Part shown: one piece after another, positions 8,497 through 17,344 of the stretch | Layout of the letters: each line of letters begins with the position of its first letter | How positions within the stretch are numbered: position 1 is the first letter of the stretch | NCBI RefSeq assembly: GCF_042652785.1 | Contig: NZ_JBHSHD010000010.1 | Span: forward strand, 434,001 to 498,000 | Direction: 5' to 3' | Length of the DNA: 64,000 nt | From: Dokdonella_A ginsengisoli | Lineage (GTDB): Bacteria; Pseudomonadota; Gammaproteobacteria; Xanthomonadales; Rhodanobacteraceae | Translations under genes and position numbers: made by a program | Notes under the pieces: model-generated | The model's input: the letters and a program-made list of their open reading frames with translations, nothing else | The model's database searches: none | What the model was told of the DNA's origin: nothing

Positions 8497-8511
8497 GCCC
8501 CCGCGACACCC

Positions 8512-8539
8512 GGAAGGGCGAGCCTGCGCTCGCTCTTCC
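8512..8539. terminator. Terminator-like hairpin between convergent genes
   Basis: GGAAGGGCGAGC (8512-8523) pairs with GCTCGCTCTTCC (8528-8539) around a CTGC loop, with 11 Watson-Crick pairs out of 12. It lies between the stops of the slyD-like and NlpC/P60 genes. There is no clear U tract on either strand, so efficiency is uncertain. Confidence 0.5.
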
Positions 8540-8545
8540 GCTGCT

Positions 8546-9043
8546 TCAGCGCTCCAGTGGGCGTTTGCCGTAGACGAAATTGTCGCGCCACCAGGCGCCG
8601 TCGAGGCTGTCCAGCCGCACCGTGCCGCCGCTGTTGGGCGCGTGCACGAAGCGCCGTTCGCCGACGTAGATGCCGACGTGGCTGACCTTGCGGCCGGCGG
8701 CGAAGAACACCAGGTCTCCGGCCTGCAGGGCGTCGACGGCGAGCTTGCGACTGCCCACCTCGCTCATCTGCGCCGAGGTGCGCGGCAGGCCGACGCCGGC
8801 CGCGTCGCGGAACACGTAGCCGACCAGCCCGCTGCAGTCGAAGCCGCCTTCGGGCGTGTTGCCGCCGTAGCGGTACGGGGTGCCGACCAGGGCGATGGCG
8901 CGGAACAGCACGGCGTTGGCGGCGTCCGCGCGCGGCGTGCCGGCGATCAGCGGAGGTTCCGCGCGCCGCGGCGCGCTGCCGCAGGCGGCGAGCAGCAGGG
9001 CGACGGCGAACAGGGTGGGCAGACGCGGGGGGACGATCCTCAC
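8546..9043 (-). CDS. NlpC/P60 lipoprotein, cell-wall endopeptidase
   Basis: A 165-residue protein. A lipoprotein signal peptide (LFAVALLLAAC, lipobox Cys21) is followed by an NlpC/P60 domain with the catalytic Cys70 (FDCSGLVGYVF), His122 (SHVGIYVG) and His134 (FVHAP). PYRYGGNTPEGGFDCSG is the canonical approach to the nucleophile. Relatives such as Spr/MepS and NlpC cleave peptide cross-links or stems in peptidoglycan while tethered to the outer membrane. GTG 9043 gives a compact signal peptide. An upstream TTG (9079) is possible but would add a basic N-terminus without improving it. Confidence 0.88.
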   Translation of the reverse strand: MRIVPPRLPTLFAVALLLAACGSAPRRAEPPLIAGTPRADAANAVLFRAIALVGTPYRYGGNTPEGGFDCSGLVGYVFRDAAGVGLPRTSAQMSEVGSRKLAVDALQAGDLVFFAAGRKVSHVGIYVGERRFVHAPNSGGTVRLDSLDGAWWRDNFVYGKRPLER

Positions 9044-9100
9044 CCGGCTACGTTCGCCGAGCCCGCGTCGCGCTGTCAATGCGGCGCAAGTGACGGCGGT

Positions 9101-9412
9101 TCAGGCCGCGCCGCCGCAAAGTGTCAATTTTGGACGCGAAGGTACCGGAGCGACGCATTCCAGCGCCGGGGCGACCAGTAGCGAATGCAGTTCCTCGACG
9201 GTCTTCTCGAACTGCGCCAGGCGTTCGTTGGCCGCGTCCGTGACCGCCAGCGGCACCGAACCCTGATCGAGCAGGCCGCGCACCAGATTGCGCTGCGGTT
9301 CGCCGAAATCCGGATCCTGCAGCGCTTCGTCGAGAGCGCAGATCAGCGCGGCCAGCCAGCCGGCACCGGGGGCGCGCAGCGCGAGCAGCAGTTCGTTCGT
9401 CGAGACCTTCAT
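9101..9412 (-). CDS. Hypothetical small protein, last gene of the CHAT cluster
   Basis: A 103-residue protein that I do not recognise. It is mostly helical in appearance (NELLLALRAPGAGWLAALIC, then RLAQFEKTVEELHSLL) with two to three cysteines near the C-terminus and no signal peptide or membrane span. ATG 9412 has AAGGCGA upstream. It starts 61 bases after the CHAT gene stop on the same strand, so it is probably the last gene of that transcript and may act with it. Confidence 0.6.
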   Translation of the reverse strand: MKVSTNELLLALRAPGAGWLAALICALDEALQDPDFGEPQRNLVRGLLDQGSVPLAVTDAANERLAQFEKTVEELHSLLVAPALECVAPVPSRPKLTLCGGAA

Positions 9413-9473
9413 CGGATCGCCTTGAGTCGGTGGATTCTTGTATTTTTTCTCCTGCAGGTTTGATGCCAATCCC

Positions 9474-12400
9474 CTAGCGCCAGGCGCCGGCGGCGACGAA
9501 GCCGGCCCAGTACAGCGGATGCGGGGACTCGCCGCGGCGGCGGCGCGCTTCCAGCGTCGAGCGCATCGCCGCCTGCATCGCGGCCGGCGTGTCGAGCCGC
9601 TCGACCAGGCGTGCGCGGTACAGCTCGCGCATGAACTGCGCGGTCGCCGTGTCCTCGACCTTCCACAGGCTCATCACGACCGTGCGCGCGCCGGCGAGGC
9701 GGAACGCGCGCCGCAGGCCGAACACGCCTTCGCCCCCCTGCGCCTTGCCGAGCGCGGTCTCGCAGGCGGACAACACGACCCAGTCCACGCCGGAGAGGTC
9801 CAGCGTCGTCACTTCCTCGCTGGTCAGCAGGCCGTCGTCGGCGACGGCGCCGCGCGTGTCCGGCAGAAACGCCAGCGCGGACAGATTCGGCAGGTCGGCG
9901 AGGTCGGCGGGTTTGCCATCGGCCTGCGGCAGGTCGAGGGAGATGCTGCGCAGCGCGTCGGCGTCGGCGCAGTGGTCGCCGAATGCGAAGGCGTGCGTGG
10001 CGAGGTGGATGATCGAGTTGCCCGGCATCGCCGCGCGCACGGCCGATTCGGTCGCACCGGCGCCGCTGACCACGGTGATCTTTCCGGCGCGGTCCTGCGC
10101 CAGCTCCTGCAGTGCGGCGAGTTCGCTGGCGGCGCCGGGCAGGGCACCGAGGGAGCCCGGGCCGAGGCCCGGGCAGGCTTTGCGCATCTGCGGGCCGAGA
10201 ACGCCCGTCGAGATCGAACCTGTGGCAGCGCCTGCCAGCAGCAGGCCGTTCGTGCGAGCCTGCGGGCGCGGCAGCAGCAGCTCGCGCTCATGATTGAGCA
10301 GGTGAAAGCTCGGCCCGGTTTCGACCAGGTAGCGGCCGTCCTCGTTCGACAGGGCGGCGAAGTTGATGCGGCTCAGTGCAGCCGACGGAATCACGAAGAG
10401 GCGCTGCCGTTTTTCGCTCAATGCCAGCGGATCGAGCAGGCGCCGGCGCAGCGCCTTGGCCGCGGCGGCCTCGCTCGACGCCGCGCGAGGGTTCGAGGCG
10501 ATGGCGTACCACGCGTCGATCTCGGCCTTGATCTGCGGCATCGAGCCGAGATCGACGGCGCGCGCCGGTTCCGCGCGGCCGCGCACGAGGGCGTACAGAT
10601 GGCCGTTCCCCGCAGCCGGGTTGCGCTGATAGTGGTCCGGCGCGAAGTCGGGCACTTCCAGGTAGCGGACCAGGGCCGCATCGTCCGGCAGATCGGCGAC
10701 GGCGGCGGCGAAATCGCCCTGTTCGGCGAGCAGGCTGCGGCTTTCGGCGATGTCCACCCCGGCCAGTCGGCGTTCGACGCGATCGAGTGCGTCCTGCGCC
10801 CGGTCGACGGCGGCGATCGCCTCGGCGGAAGGCGTCTTGGTCGCGCCGACGCGTGCGCTCGACAGCGCCGCGCTGGTATCGCGCCACTCCTGCCAGAGGT
10901 CGGCGTGCGTGCGCTGCATCGACGCCAGTGCGATGCGCTTGGCCATGGCCTGGGTGACGAATCCGCTGGTTTCCAGAACGGCTTGCCAGGCTTGTTCGAC
11001 CAGGGCCGGATTGCCGCTCGCCGCGGCGATGGCCACGGCCAGATCGGAATCGTCGCCGCGATCGAAGGCCAGCATCTGACGTTCGCTGAGCTGGTCGAGC
11101 GCGGTGTTGCGCACGCGGGCGGCCGACCGGCGGGTCGTTCGAATCTGCGCCAGCGCTTCCTCGAGACGGCCTTGGCCCCACAGCGCAGCGGCGAGTCCTG
11201 CGGCGTCGCGCTGGTTGATTCGCTGGAAGTCGTAGCCGTCGCCCAGCAGCAGCAGAAAGCGCCGGTACAAGGCCTCGGCCTCGACGTAGCGGCGTTGCCA
11301 CAGCCGGGCGATCGCGAGATTGGTGTAGGACTGCAGCGGGCGCTTGCCCGAGATGGCGGCGGGATCGCGCTCGTAGGTGGCGACGCGGTCCTCCAGGATC
11401 GACGCGGCCTCGTCGATGCGGCCGGTGGTCAGCAAGGCCGAGGCCATGTTGTCCTGAATCAGCCGGACCGAGCGGCTGTCGGGGCCGAACACGCGCACGT
11501 AGACCGGCAATGCGCGCTCGAGATAGGTGGCGGCCGTTCGCCAATCTCCCTGGCGCCCGTGCAGGACGGCGAGGCCGTTCAGCAGCAGGCCGTACGAGGC
11601 GCCGTTGCCGGTCGGTTTGCGCTCCTCGATCGCCAATGCGCGCAGGTACTCCGTTTTGGAGTGCGAGAAGTCGCCGAGCATGCCCAGGCGCTGTGCGAGG
11701 TTGTTCAGCGCCTCGACGTGCAGCGACTGCCGGTACGGGCGGGTCTTGCCCAGCAGGGTGACGCTTTCCCGCAGCGTTTCCAGGCCGAGCGCGTACTGTC
11801 CCGATTCGCTCAGACTGAACCCCAGCCAGTTCATCGCTTCGCCGTGGCGCGCGCTGGCGGCGCCGAAATTCTCGCGCGTGTAGGCTTCGTATTCGCGCGC
11901 GGCGCGAAGCGTGTCCTCGGGGCGCTGGCTGTTGAGATGGATTCTCACCACGTGGCGCAAGGCCCTGGCGAGCGCGCGCGGACGCGCGATCGGCGGCTGC
12001 CTGAGCCGCTGCACCGCCGCCGCGACCAGGGCTTCGCCTTGCGCAGGCTGGTTCTGCAGGAAATAGAGATTGCTGCCGGCGATCAACTCGATCTCGGCGC
12101 GGTCGAGGTCGTCCGCCGGCAGCACGCGCGCGGCGATGGCGGCGGCTTGCGTCACGATCGGGACGGAGGCGGACGTCTCGGACCGGGAACGCAGCAGGTT
12201 GGCCTTGCGCGACAGGGCGCGCGCGTACTCGCGCGATTCCTTCCCGTTCAGCGCGGCGGCCAGGTCGATTTCGCGATCGATCGAAGAGGCCAGGTCGGCG
12301 GTCTCGATCCAGTCGCCGTCGAGTGACACCTCGACCAGCGCGTCGATCGCGCGCAGCGCCTGAGCGGAGTCCCTGCCGTGACGGCGCTCGGCGTCGGCAA

Positions 12401-12551
12401 GCTGCGCGCGCGCGAGCTTCTCGGCCCGTGCGTAGTCCTCGGTTCGCAGCGCCTGCTCGATCGGCCCCGGTGACGCGACGGGCGCCGCATGCGCGTCGGC
12501 GGCGACGCCGAAGGCTGCGCCGAGCAGGACGCCTCGAGCCCATGCGTTCAT
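9474..12551 (-). CDS. Exported TPR-CHAT domain protein (clan CD peptidase-like)
   Basis: A 1025-residue protein. A signal peptide (MNAWARGVLLGAAFGVAADA, likely cut after AHA) is followed by a long array of tetratricopeptide-like helices (about residues 30-600) and a C-terminal CHAT domain. The CHAT catalytic pair is visible: His853 (IHLATHAFA) and Cys930 (DWVVLSACETALG), with the usual GGEGVFGLRRAFRLAGARTVV downstream. CHAT domains belong to the caspase/separase-like clan and can be proteases; their TPR partners recognise substrates. An N-terminal export signal points to a periplasmic or outer site of action, unlike the cytosolic CHAT proteins of defence systems. ATG 12551 has GGGAGGGC upstream; the frame extends further but without family character. 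It lies 58 bases after the kinase gene. Confidence 0.85.
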   Translation of the reverse strand: MNAWARGVLLGAAFGVAADAHAAPVASPGPIEQALRTEDYARAEKLARAQLADAERRHGRDSAQALRAIDALVEVSLDGDWIETADLASSIDREIDLAAALNGKESREYARALSRKANLLRSRSETSASVPIVTQAAAIAARVLPADDLDRAEIELIAGSNLYFLQNQPAQGEALVAAAVQRLRQPPIARPRALARALRHVVRIHLNSQRPEDTLRAAREYEAYTRENFGAASARHGEAMNWLGFSLSESGQYALGLETLRESVTLLGKTRPYRQSLHVEALNNLAQRLGMLGDFSHSKTEYLRALAIEERKPTGNGASYGLLLNGLAVLHGRQGDWRTAATYLERALPVYVRVFGPDSRSVRLIQDNMASALLTTGRIDEAASILEDRVATYERDPAAISGKRPLQSYTNLAIARLWQRRYVEAEALYRRFLLLLGDGYDFQRINQRDAAGLAAALWGQGRLEEALAQIRTTRRSAARVRNTALDQLSERQMLAFDRGDDSDLAVAIAAASGNPALVEQAWQAVLETSGFVTQAMAKRIALASMQRTHADLWQEWRDTSAALSSARVGATKTPSAEAIAAVDRAQDALDRVERRLAGVDIAESRSLLAEQGDFAAAVADLPDDAALVRYLEVPDFAPDHYQRNPAAGNGHLYALVRGRAEPARAVDLGSMPQIKAEIDAWYAIASNPRAASSEAAAAKALRRRLLDPLALSEKRQRLFVIPSAALSRINFAALSNEDGRYLVETGPSFHLLNHERELLLPRPQARTNGLLLAGAATGSISTGVLGPQMRKACPGLGPGSLGALPGAASELAALQELAQDRAGKITVVSGAGATESAVRAAMPGNSIIHLATHAFAFGDHCADADALRSISLDLPQADGKPADLADLPNLSALAFLPDTRGAVADDGLLTSEEVTTLDLSGVDWVVLSACETALGKAQGGEGVFGLRRAFRLAGARTVVMSLWKVEDTATAQFMRELYRARLVERLDTPAAMQAAMRSTLEARRRRGESPHPLYWAGFVAAGAWR

Positions 12552-12609
12552 CAGCCCTCCCCGGAAGGCGCGCAACGCCCGCAATGCCTCGCGTTGCCGA
12601 CGACGCATC

Positions 12610-14184
12610 CTAGCGCGATTGCACGCCGTCCGCCGCGGTGAGGTCGGTGCGACGCAGGCGCAGCCAGTGCATCTCGACGGCGGCCTGCTGTTCGTGCAGC
12701 CGTGCCGCCAGCGCGTCCAGGCCGGCGGCAAGGGCCGGCGGCGGCGCCGCGACGACGGCATCCACGCCGCGATAGCGCTCGCCTTCGGCGAGGGCGAGCG
12801 GGTTCGCGTCCGTCGTCTCGAGTGCGGACACGGCAGCGTCGGCGACGACCAGCAGCACGCGTTCTTCGCTGCCGCTGGCCGGGCCGATGCGCCAGTGACG
12901 GTCGCTGCCTTCGATACGGCCGGGCAGGCGCTGCGCCGTGCCGGCGGTTTGCGGATTCGCACGCGTCGTGGGCAGCGGAAACAGCGTGGACACTTCGCGC
13001 GTGCCGTCTTCGGCGAAGACATAGGCCCAGCACGCACGCGTGCAGCGCAAGTCCAGGTACAGCGTATCGCCCCGGCGCACGCCGGCACCGTCGTACAGCG
13101 GCGTGGCGTCGCCGCGCGACCAGCGCACTTCGCTGGCGAGCACGCCCGGCGCGGGCGCGTGCAGGGCCAAGCCGACCAGCACGAGCGCCGCCGCCGCCAT
13201 CGCCGCGAATGCGAATGGGCGCCATTTCGCCGGTCGTGAGGCCAGCGCCGCCTCGAACGCGCCGGCGCCGGCGAAGCGTCGCGCCGGATCGGGATCGACC
13301 GCGCGCTCGACGGCGGCGACGAGTTCGCCGGGCAGGTCCGGACGCAGCTCGCGCAGGCGGTGGCGCTTGCCGATCCGGTGCGCCGCGGCGAGCTGCTCGA
13401 GGTCCTCGCCCTCGACCGGCGCGCGGCCGCCGAGCAGGTGGAACAGAGTGGCGCCGAGCGCGTAGAGATCGCTGGCCACGCCGGGCCGGCCGCCGGCGAG
13501 CACCTCCGGTGCGAGATAGAGCGGACTGCCGGAGGCGAGCGCGCGCGTTTCTCCGCCGCGCAGCGGCACGGCCGAGCCGAGATCGCACAGCACGTGGCGG
13601 CCGTCGCGCGTGCGCATCACGTTGGAGGGCTTCACGTCGCCGTGCAGGAAGCCGGCGGCGTGCACGGCGGCGAGGGCGCCGCACAGCGCGGCGCCCAGGC
13701 TGCGCGCTTCCTCGGCGCCGATCCGGCCGTCGCGGTGCATGCGGGTTTCCAGATCCTCGCCGTCGATGTACTCGCTCCACACGCCCAGCCGGCCGCCGGC
13801 GACGTCGGCGCCGAGCACGCGCAGCACGTTGACGTGGTCGATCCGCGCGAGCGCGCGCGCCTCCTCCAGCAGGCGCGCCTCGCGCTGAAGGTCGGGCGCG
13901 CCGGTGCCGCGCAGCTTCAGCGCGACGTCGCGTTCGAGCAGCGGGTCGTGCGCGCGCCAGACTTCGCCGCCGAAGCCGCCGCCGATGCGTTCGTGCAGCA
14001 GCAGGCGCTGGAAGCGGTGCGTCGGATCGTGGTCGTCGAAGCGGCGGTAGGCCGAGACGATGGATTCGACGCGGCGCAGTCCGCGCAGCTGGCTCGCGCC
14101 GAGGCGGCGCTCGGCGGTGTTCCAGTCCAGCGCCTCGCGGTCGGCCAGGCGTTCGACGAAGCGGCGCAGTTCCTCGTCATTCAT
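12610..14184 (-). CDS. Transmembrane Ser/Thr protein kinase with DUF4384 C-terminal domain
   Basis: A 524-residue protein. The kinase domain (about residues 58-315) has the glycine loop IGGGFGGEV (68-75), Lys90, the catalytic loop HGDVKPSN (181-188), DLG (201-203, in place of DFG) and APE (226-228). HGD in place of HRD marks a non-RD kinase, usually less dependent on activation-loop phosphorylation. One membrane span lies at about 323-342. The external part (about 360-480) matches DUF4384 (RRGDTLYLDLRC..., FAEDGTREVSTLFPLP), a domain common in exported parts of bacterial signalling proteins. The first 57 residues are a separate helical segment. ATG 14184 overlaps the sigma-factor stop by 8 bases (ATGAATGA), so translation is coupled. 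The pair suggests that the kinase controls the sigma factor. Confidence 0.9.
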   Translation of the reverse strand: MNDEELRRFVERLADREALDWNTAERRLGASQLRGLRRVESIVSAYRRFDDHDPTHRFQRLLLHERIGGGFGGEVWRAHDPLLERDVALKLRGTGAPDLQREARLLEEARALARIDHVNVLRVLGADVAGGRLGVWSEYIDGEDLETRMHRDGRIGAEEARSLGAALCGALAAVHAAGFLHGDVKPSNVMRTRDGRHVLCDLGSAVPLRGGETRALASGSPLYLAPEVLAGGRPGVASDLYALGATLFHLLGGRAPVEGEDLEQLAAAHRIGKRHRLRELRPDLPGELVAAVERAVDPDPARRFAGAGAFEAALASRPAKWRPFAFAAMAAAALVLVGLALHAPAPGVLASEVRWSRGDATPLYDGAGVRRGDTLYLDLRCTRACWAYVFAEDGTREVSTLFPLPTTRANPQTAGTAQRLPGRIEGSDRHWRIGPASGSEERVLLVVADAAVSALETTDANPLALAEGERYRGVDAVVAAPPPALAAGLDALAARLHEQQAAVEMHWLRLRRTDLTAADGVQSR

Positions 14185-14734
14185 CGCCGAGCACGCCGGC
14201 CAGCTGCGCCAGCGCGCGCGATACGCGCATGCGCGCGGCGTTCGCGCTGGGCGCTCCGATCGCCTCGGCCAGTTCCTCGTGGCTGAGGCCGAACTCGACG
14301 CTGAGCACGACCGCCTCGCGCAGGTCCTGCGGCAGCGTCTCCAGCGCGCTGTGGTAGTTCGCCAGGCTGTCCGCACCGACCGCGTCGACGATCTCCGCCG
14401 GCACGCCCGCGTCCAGCTCCAGTCGCGGCGCCTGGCCGCCGCGCGCCTTCGAGCGGCGCAGCTCGTCGAGCACGAGATTCTGGAAGATGCGGCGCAGCCA
14501 GCTGGTGAACGCGCCGGGATGACGCGGATCGAAATCCTCCAGGTGCGAGACCGCGCGCAGCAGGGTCAGCTGCACGAGGTCGGAGGTTTCCGACAGGTCG
14601 CGCGCGTGGCTGGGCAGGCGGCCGTGCGCCCAGCGCGTCAGCGCGCCCTGGTAGCGGCGCAGCAGGGCATCGCGTGCCCGGGTGTCGCCGTCGCGCGCGC
14701 GATCGAGCAGATCCTGCGTGTTGGCACTGTCCAT
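14177..14734 (-). CDS. ECF-family RNA polymerase sigma factor
   Basis: A 185-residue protein with sigma region 2 (about residues 10-80; DLLDRARDGDTRARDALLRR, then SETSDLVQLTLLRAVSHLEDFD) and region 4 (about 125-180; LETLPQDLREAVVLSVEFG, LSHEELAEAIGAPSANAARM), the helix-turn-helix that reads the -35 element. No anti-sigma factor is encoded next to it; instead a membrane Ser/Thr kinase overlaps its 3' end. Some ECF groups of proteobacteria are known to be activated by phosphorylation by an adjacent kinase, and this arrangement fits that type. ATG 14734 is chosen over GTG 14788, which would add a basic leader. Confidence 0.9.
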   Translation of the reverse strand: MDSANTQDLLDRARDGDTRARDALLRRYQGALTRWAHGRLPSHARDLSETSDLVQLTLLRAVSHLEDFDPRHPGAFTSWLRRIFQNLVLDELRRSKARGGQAPRLELDAGVPAEIVDAVGADSLANYHSALETLPQDLREAVVLSVEFGLSHEELAEAIGAPSANAARMRVSRALAQLAGVLGDE

Positions 14735-14809
14735 CCGCTTCACGGCCCGGGTTTCGCGGCGAGTATAGCCGCGGCCCCGAAGCGGCACTGCGATGGTCGA
14801 CGCCGATGT

Positions 14810-17278
14810 TCACGGCAGCGCAACTTCGAAGCCGTCGGTGAAGATCACGTCGCTGTAAGAATAGGTGCGACAGGGCGAGAACTCCGAGGTGCTGCCGTTC
14901 TCCGCGCGCGCGATCGCGGTGATCGCCTTGCCGTCCAGGCTGCCGGCGCTGATCGGGATGTCGAACGCTGCGCTGCTGTAGATGCCCGGAAGCGGCGAGA
15001 CCGGCGTGGTCGCGCTGCCGCGGCCGACCAGCCGCTGGCCTTCGCCGTTGCCGGTCGCATCGCAGGCGTCGGAGGCGTAGATCTCGATCGCGTAGGTGCG
15101 CTCGGCCGCCGCCGTCAGCGCGCCGCTGACGCTGCCGCTGTCGAAGCCGCCGCCGGCGCGCGCCAGCAGCGGGAAGTTCTGCACGCCGTCGGGGTTCGTG
15201 CCGCCGTTGTCGTTCGGCGTCACGCCGTCGCGGCCGATGTCGATGCCGAGGCCGTCGTTGCGGTAGATGAGGTTGTAGACCAGCGCATTGCGGTTGGCGG
15301 CGGTTTCCTCGACGTAGCCGTAGCCGTTGCCCGCGATGCGGTTGCCGTTGAAGACGTTGTCGTCCGCGCCGGCCTGCACCAGCACGCCGTGCAGGGCGTT
15401 GCCGGCGAGGATCTCCGAACCGTTCGGCGGCGTGAGGCAGCGCGGGCAGCGGCCGATCTGGTTGCCCAGGACGAGGTTGCGGTCCGCGTTGCCCTTCAGG
15501 ACCAAGCCGTCGTTGGCGTTGCCGCTGATCCAGTTGTTCCAGATCCAGTTGCCGCGCGCATTGTTGATGACGAGGCCGATGCCGTTGCCGAGCGCGCCGA
15601 TGCCGCTCGACCTGACGCCGACGTAGTTGCCGTAGACGCGGAAATTCGCCGGCTCCGCGCTGGCGGCGCCGATGTCGATCGCGGCGCCGGTCGACTGGTT
15701 GAAGACGTTGCCCTGTTCCGGCTCGAAGCCGCCGATCGTGCTGTCGCTGGCGGCGAAGCCCGCGAGCACGCCGCTCTGCAGGATGCCCAGGGACACCCGG
15801 TTCGCGACGGGGCCGATCGCGTCGCCGAACTGGTTGCCGGTGACGACGTGGCCGCTGCCGCTGAGCAGGGTCACCGCCGCCGCGCCGCTGACCAGCGCCG
15901 TGCCACCGAAGCCGAGGCCGGACACGTCCAGGCTGGCCGGCGAGCCGAGCGCGATCGCCAGCAGCTTGGACAGCTGGCCGTTGCCGGTCACGCCGACGCA
16001 GAGCGTGCGCTCCGGCGGTGCGCCGCGAACGCTGCCGGGCTGGCTGTAGCCTTCGATGCGCACGCTGTCGGTGATCTCCGGCAGCGGCTGGCCCGACACC
16101 TGGGTGATGAGGCGCGGGCAGCCGCCGGGAATGTTGAAGCGGATCACCTGCGTGCCGGACAGGTCGTTGGACTGCTGGACGGCCGCGGCCAGCGAGCCGG
16201 CGCCGGACGCCGCGGCGGTGGTGACCAGCAGCACGCTCGCACTGGAGACGTCGGTTTCCCACGCGCCGCGGTCGACGTTCGCGCCGATCACACGCGGGCC
16301 GCCGGTGATGTCGCTGCCGGGCAGGCCGCCGGTCGGTGGGTTGAAGCCGCTGTCCACCGCCGGCGAGGTGGTGAACAGGCGATAGTCGCGGCCGGGTGCG
16401 TCGAGGAACTGCGGATCGAGGAAGTCGTTGCCGACGTAGACCACCGGTTCCACATTGAACACCGCGCCGTCGAAGGTGTTGTGGCGCACGCCGACGTTGG
16501 CCGCGGCCGTGTTCGTCACCTCCAGGCCCCATTCGTTGCCCCAGAAGATGTTGTTGTCGAGGTCGAGCGGGGCCTGGGCATCGCCGTTGATGCACAGTGC
16601 GGTGCCGTCGTTGGAGGCGATCGTGCTCTGCTTGATCACCACCGCATCGTCGTCGTACGACGAGATGTAGGCGGCGCATTCGCCGCTGCCGTCCCGGTTG
16701 TTCGCGATCACGACCTGTTGCAGCGTCACGTCGGCATCGCCGGCGGTCCAGACGTCCAGCGCCCTGTCCACCCATCCGCTGCCGGCATTGAGCGTGCCGC
16801 CGGAGTTCTCGATGCGCACGCGGTCCAGCGTCCATTGGTCGTCGGCGCCGAAGGTCGGGTCGGGTGATTGGATCGTGATCCCCTTGCCGTAGCCGCGGAA
16901 GGTCAGCGATTTCAGCAGCAGGTTGCCGTCGATCTGGAAGTAGAACCCGGCCACGTTGGCGCCGGCGCCGGCCTGCAGGATGGTCAGCGAGGGATCGAGC
17001 GAACGGCCCGCTTCCGCGCAGTTCGGGTCGCTGTAGCCGCCGAGGATGGTGAGGTCGTTGTTGATCGGATTGTTCGGGTTTTCGCCGATCACGTCGGTGG
17101 TGACGTAGGTGCCCTGGCGCAGGCGGATCGTGCTGTCGCCGGTCCAGTCCAGGGTGGCGCGGTCGATCGCCTGCTTGAGCGCGGCCGAATCGTGCACGCA
17201 GTAGTCGTCGGCGGCGGCGAACGGCGCGGCGGCGAGGCCGCACAAGGCGAGCAGGGATCGTGCACGGAACAGGTTCAT
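14810..17278 (-). CDS. Large exported beta-helix protein with C-terminal FTDGFE motif (apparent fusion)
   Basis: An 822-residue protein with a signal peptide (RSLLALCGLAAAPFAAA) and two parallel beta-helix regions rich in N, G, D and V repeats. Residues 1-345 resemble the whole protein encoded at 23463-24488, up to a choice-of-anchor-Q-like end (TTSPAVDSGFNPP...GANVDRGAWETD). Residues from about 350 (VLLVTTAAASGAGSLAAAV...) resemble the protein encoded at 21908-23455 (GSLRQAI, IDGYTQPGSRP). The end is SDVIFTDGFEVALP. The motif is absent at the inner junction. Role unknown; probably a surface or secreted protein. It is the gene immediately upstream of the sigma factor, 75 bases away. Confidence 0.8.
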   Translation of the reverse strand: MNLFRARSLLALCGLAAAPFAAADDYCVHDSAALKQAIDRATLDWTGDSTIRLRQGTYVTTDVIGENPNNPINNDLTILGGYSDPNCAEAGRSLDPSLTILQAGAGANVAGFYFQIDGNLLLKSLTFRGYGKGITIQSPDPTFGADDQWTLDRVRIENSGGTLNAGSGWVDRALDVWTAGDADVTLQQVVIANNRDGSGECAAYISSYDDDAVVIKQSTIASNDGTALCINGDAQAPLDLDNNIFWGNEWGLEVTNTAAANVGVRHNTFDGAVFNVEPVVYVGNDFLDPQFLDAPGRDYRLFTTSPAVDSGFNPPTGGLPGSDITGGPRVIGANVDRGAWETDVSSASVLLVTTAAASGAGSLAAAVQQSNDLSGTQVIRFNIPGGCPRLITQVSGQPLPEITDSVRIEGYSQPGSVRGAPPERTLCVGVTGNGQLSKLLAIALGSPASLDVSGLGFGGTALVSGAAAVTLLSGSGHVVTGNQFGDAIGPVANRVSLGILQSGVLAGFAASDSTIGGFEPEQGNVFNQSTGAAIDIGAASAEPANFRVYGNYVGVRSSGIGALGNGIGLVINNARGNWIWNNWISGNANDGLVLKGNADRNLVLGNQIGRCPRCLTPPNGSEILAGNALHGVLVQAGADDNVFNGNRIAGNGYGYVEETAANRNALVYNLIYRNDGLGIDIGRDGVTPNDNGGTNPDGVQNFPLLARAGGGFDSGSVSGALTAAAERTYAIEIYASDACDATGNGEGQRLVGRGSATTPVSPLPGIYSSAAFDIPISAGSLDGKAITAIARAENGSTSEFSPCRTYSYSDVIFTDGFEVALP

Positions 17279-17344
17279 GGCGGCCTCGCGGTGACGTGGG
17301 TCGCCGATGTCAACGCGGCCGCGCGGACGAAACGCACCGTGCGC

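Noticed and set aside
9438..12326. Open frame of about 960 codons on the plus strand opposite the CHAT gene
   Set aside because: No family resemblance and low-complexity R/A/Q-rich translation; the minus-strand gene has a signal peptide, TPR pattern and CHAT catalytic residues.
12552..13088. N-terminal extension of the CHAT protein into the kinase gene
   Set aside because: The extension would overlap the kinase in another frame and bury the signal peptide; ATG 12551 has a good binding site.
14177..14734. The cluster sigma factor as a second rpoE
   Set aside because: It lacks the RseA/RseB partners and differs in region 4; the canonical rpoE is at 45166-45759.
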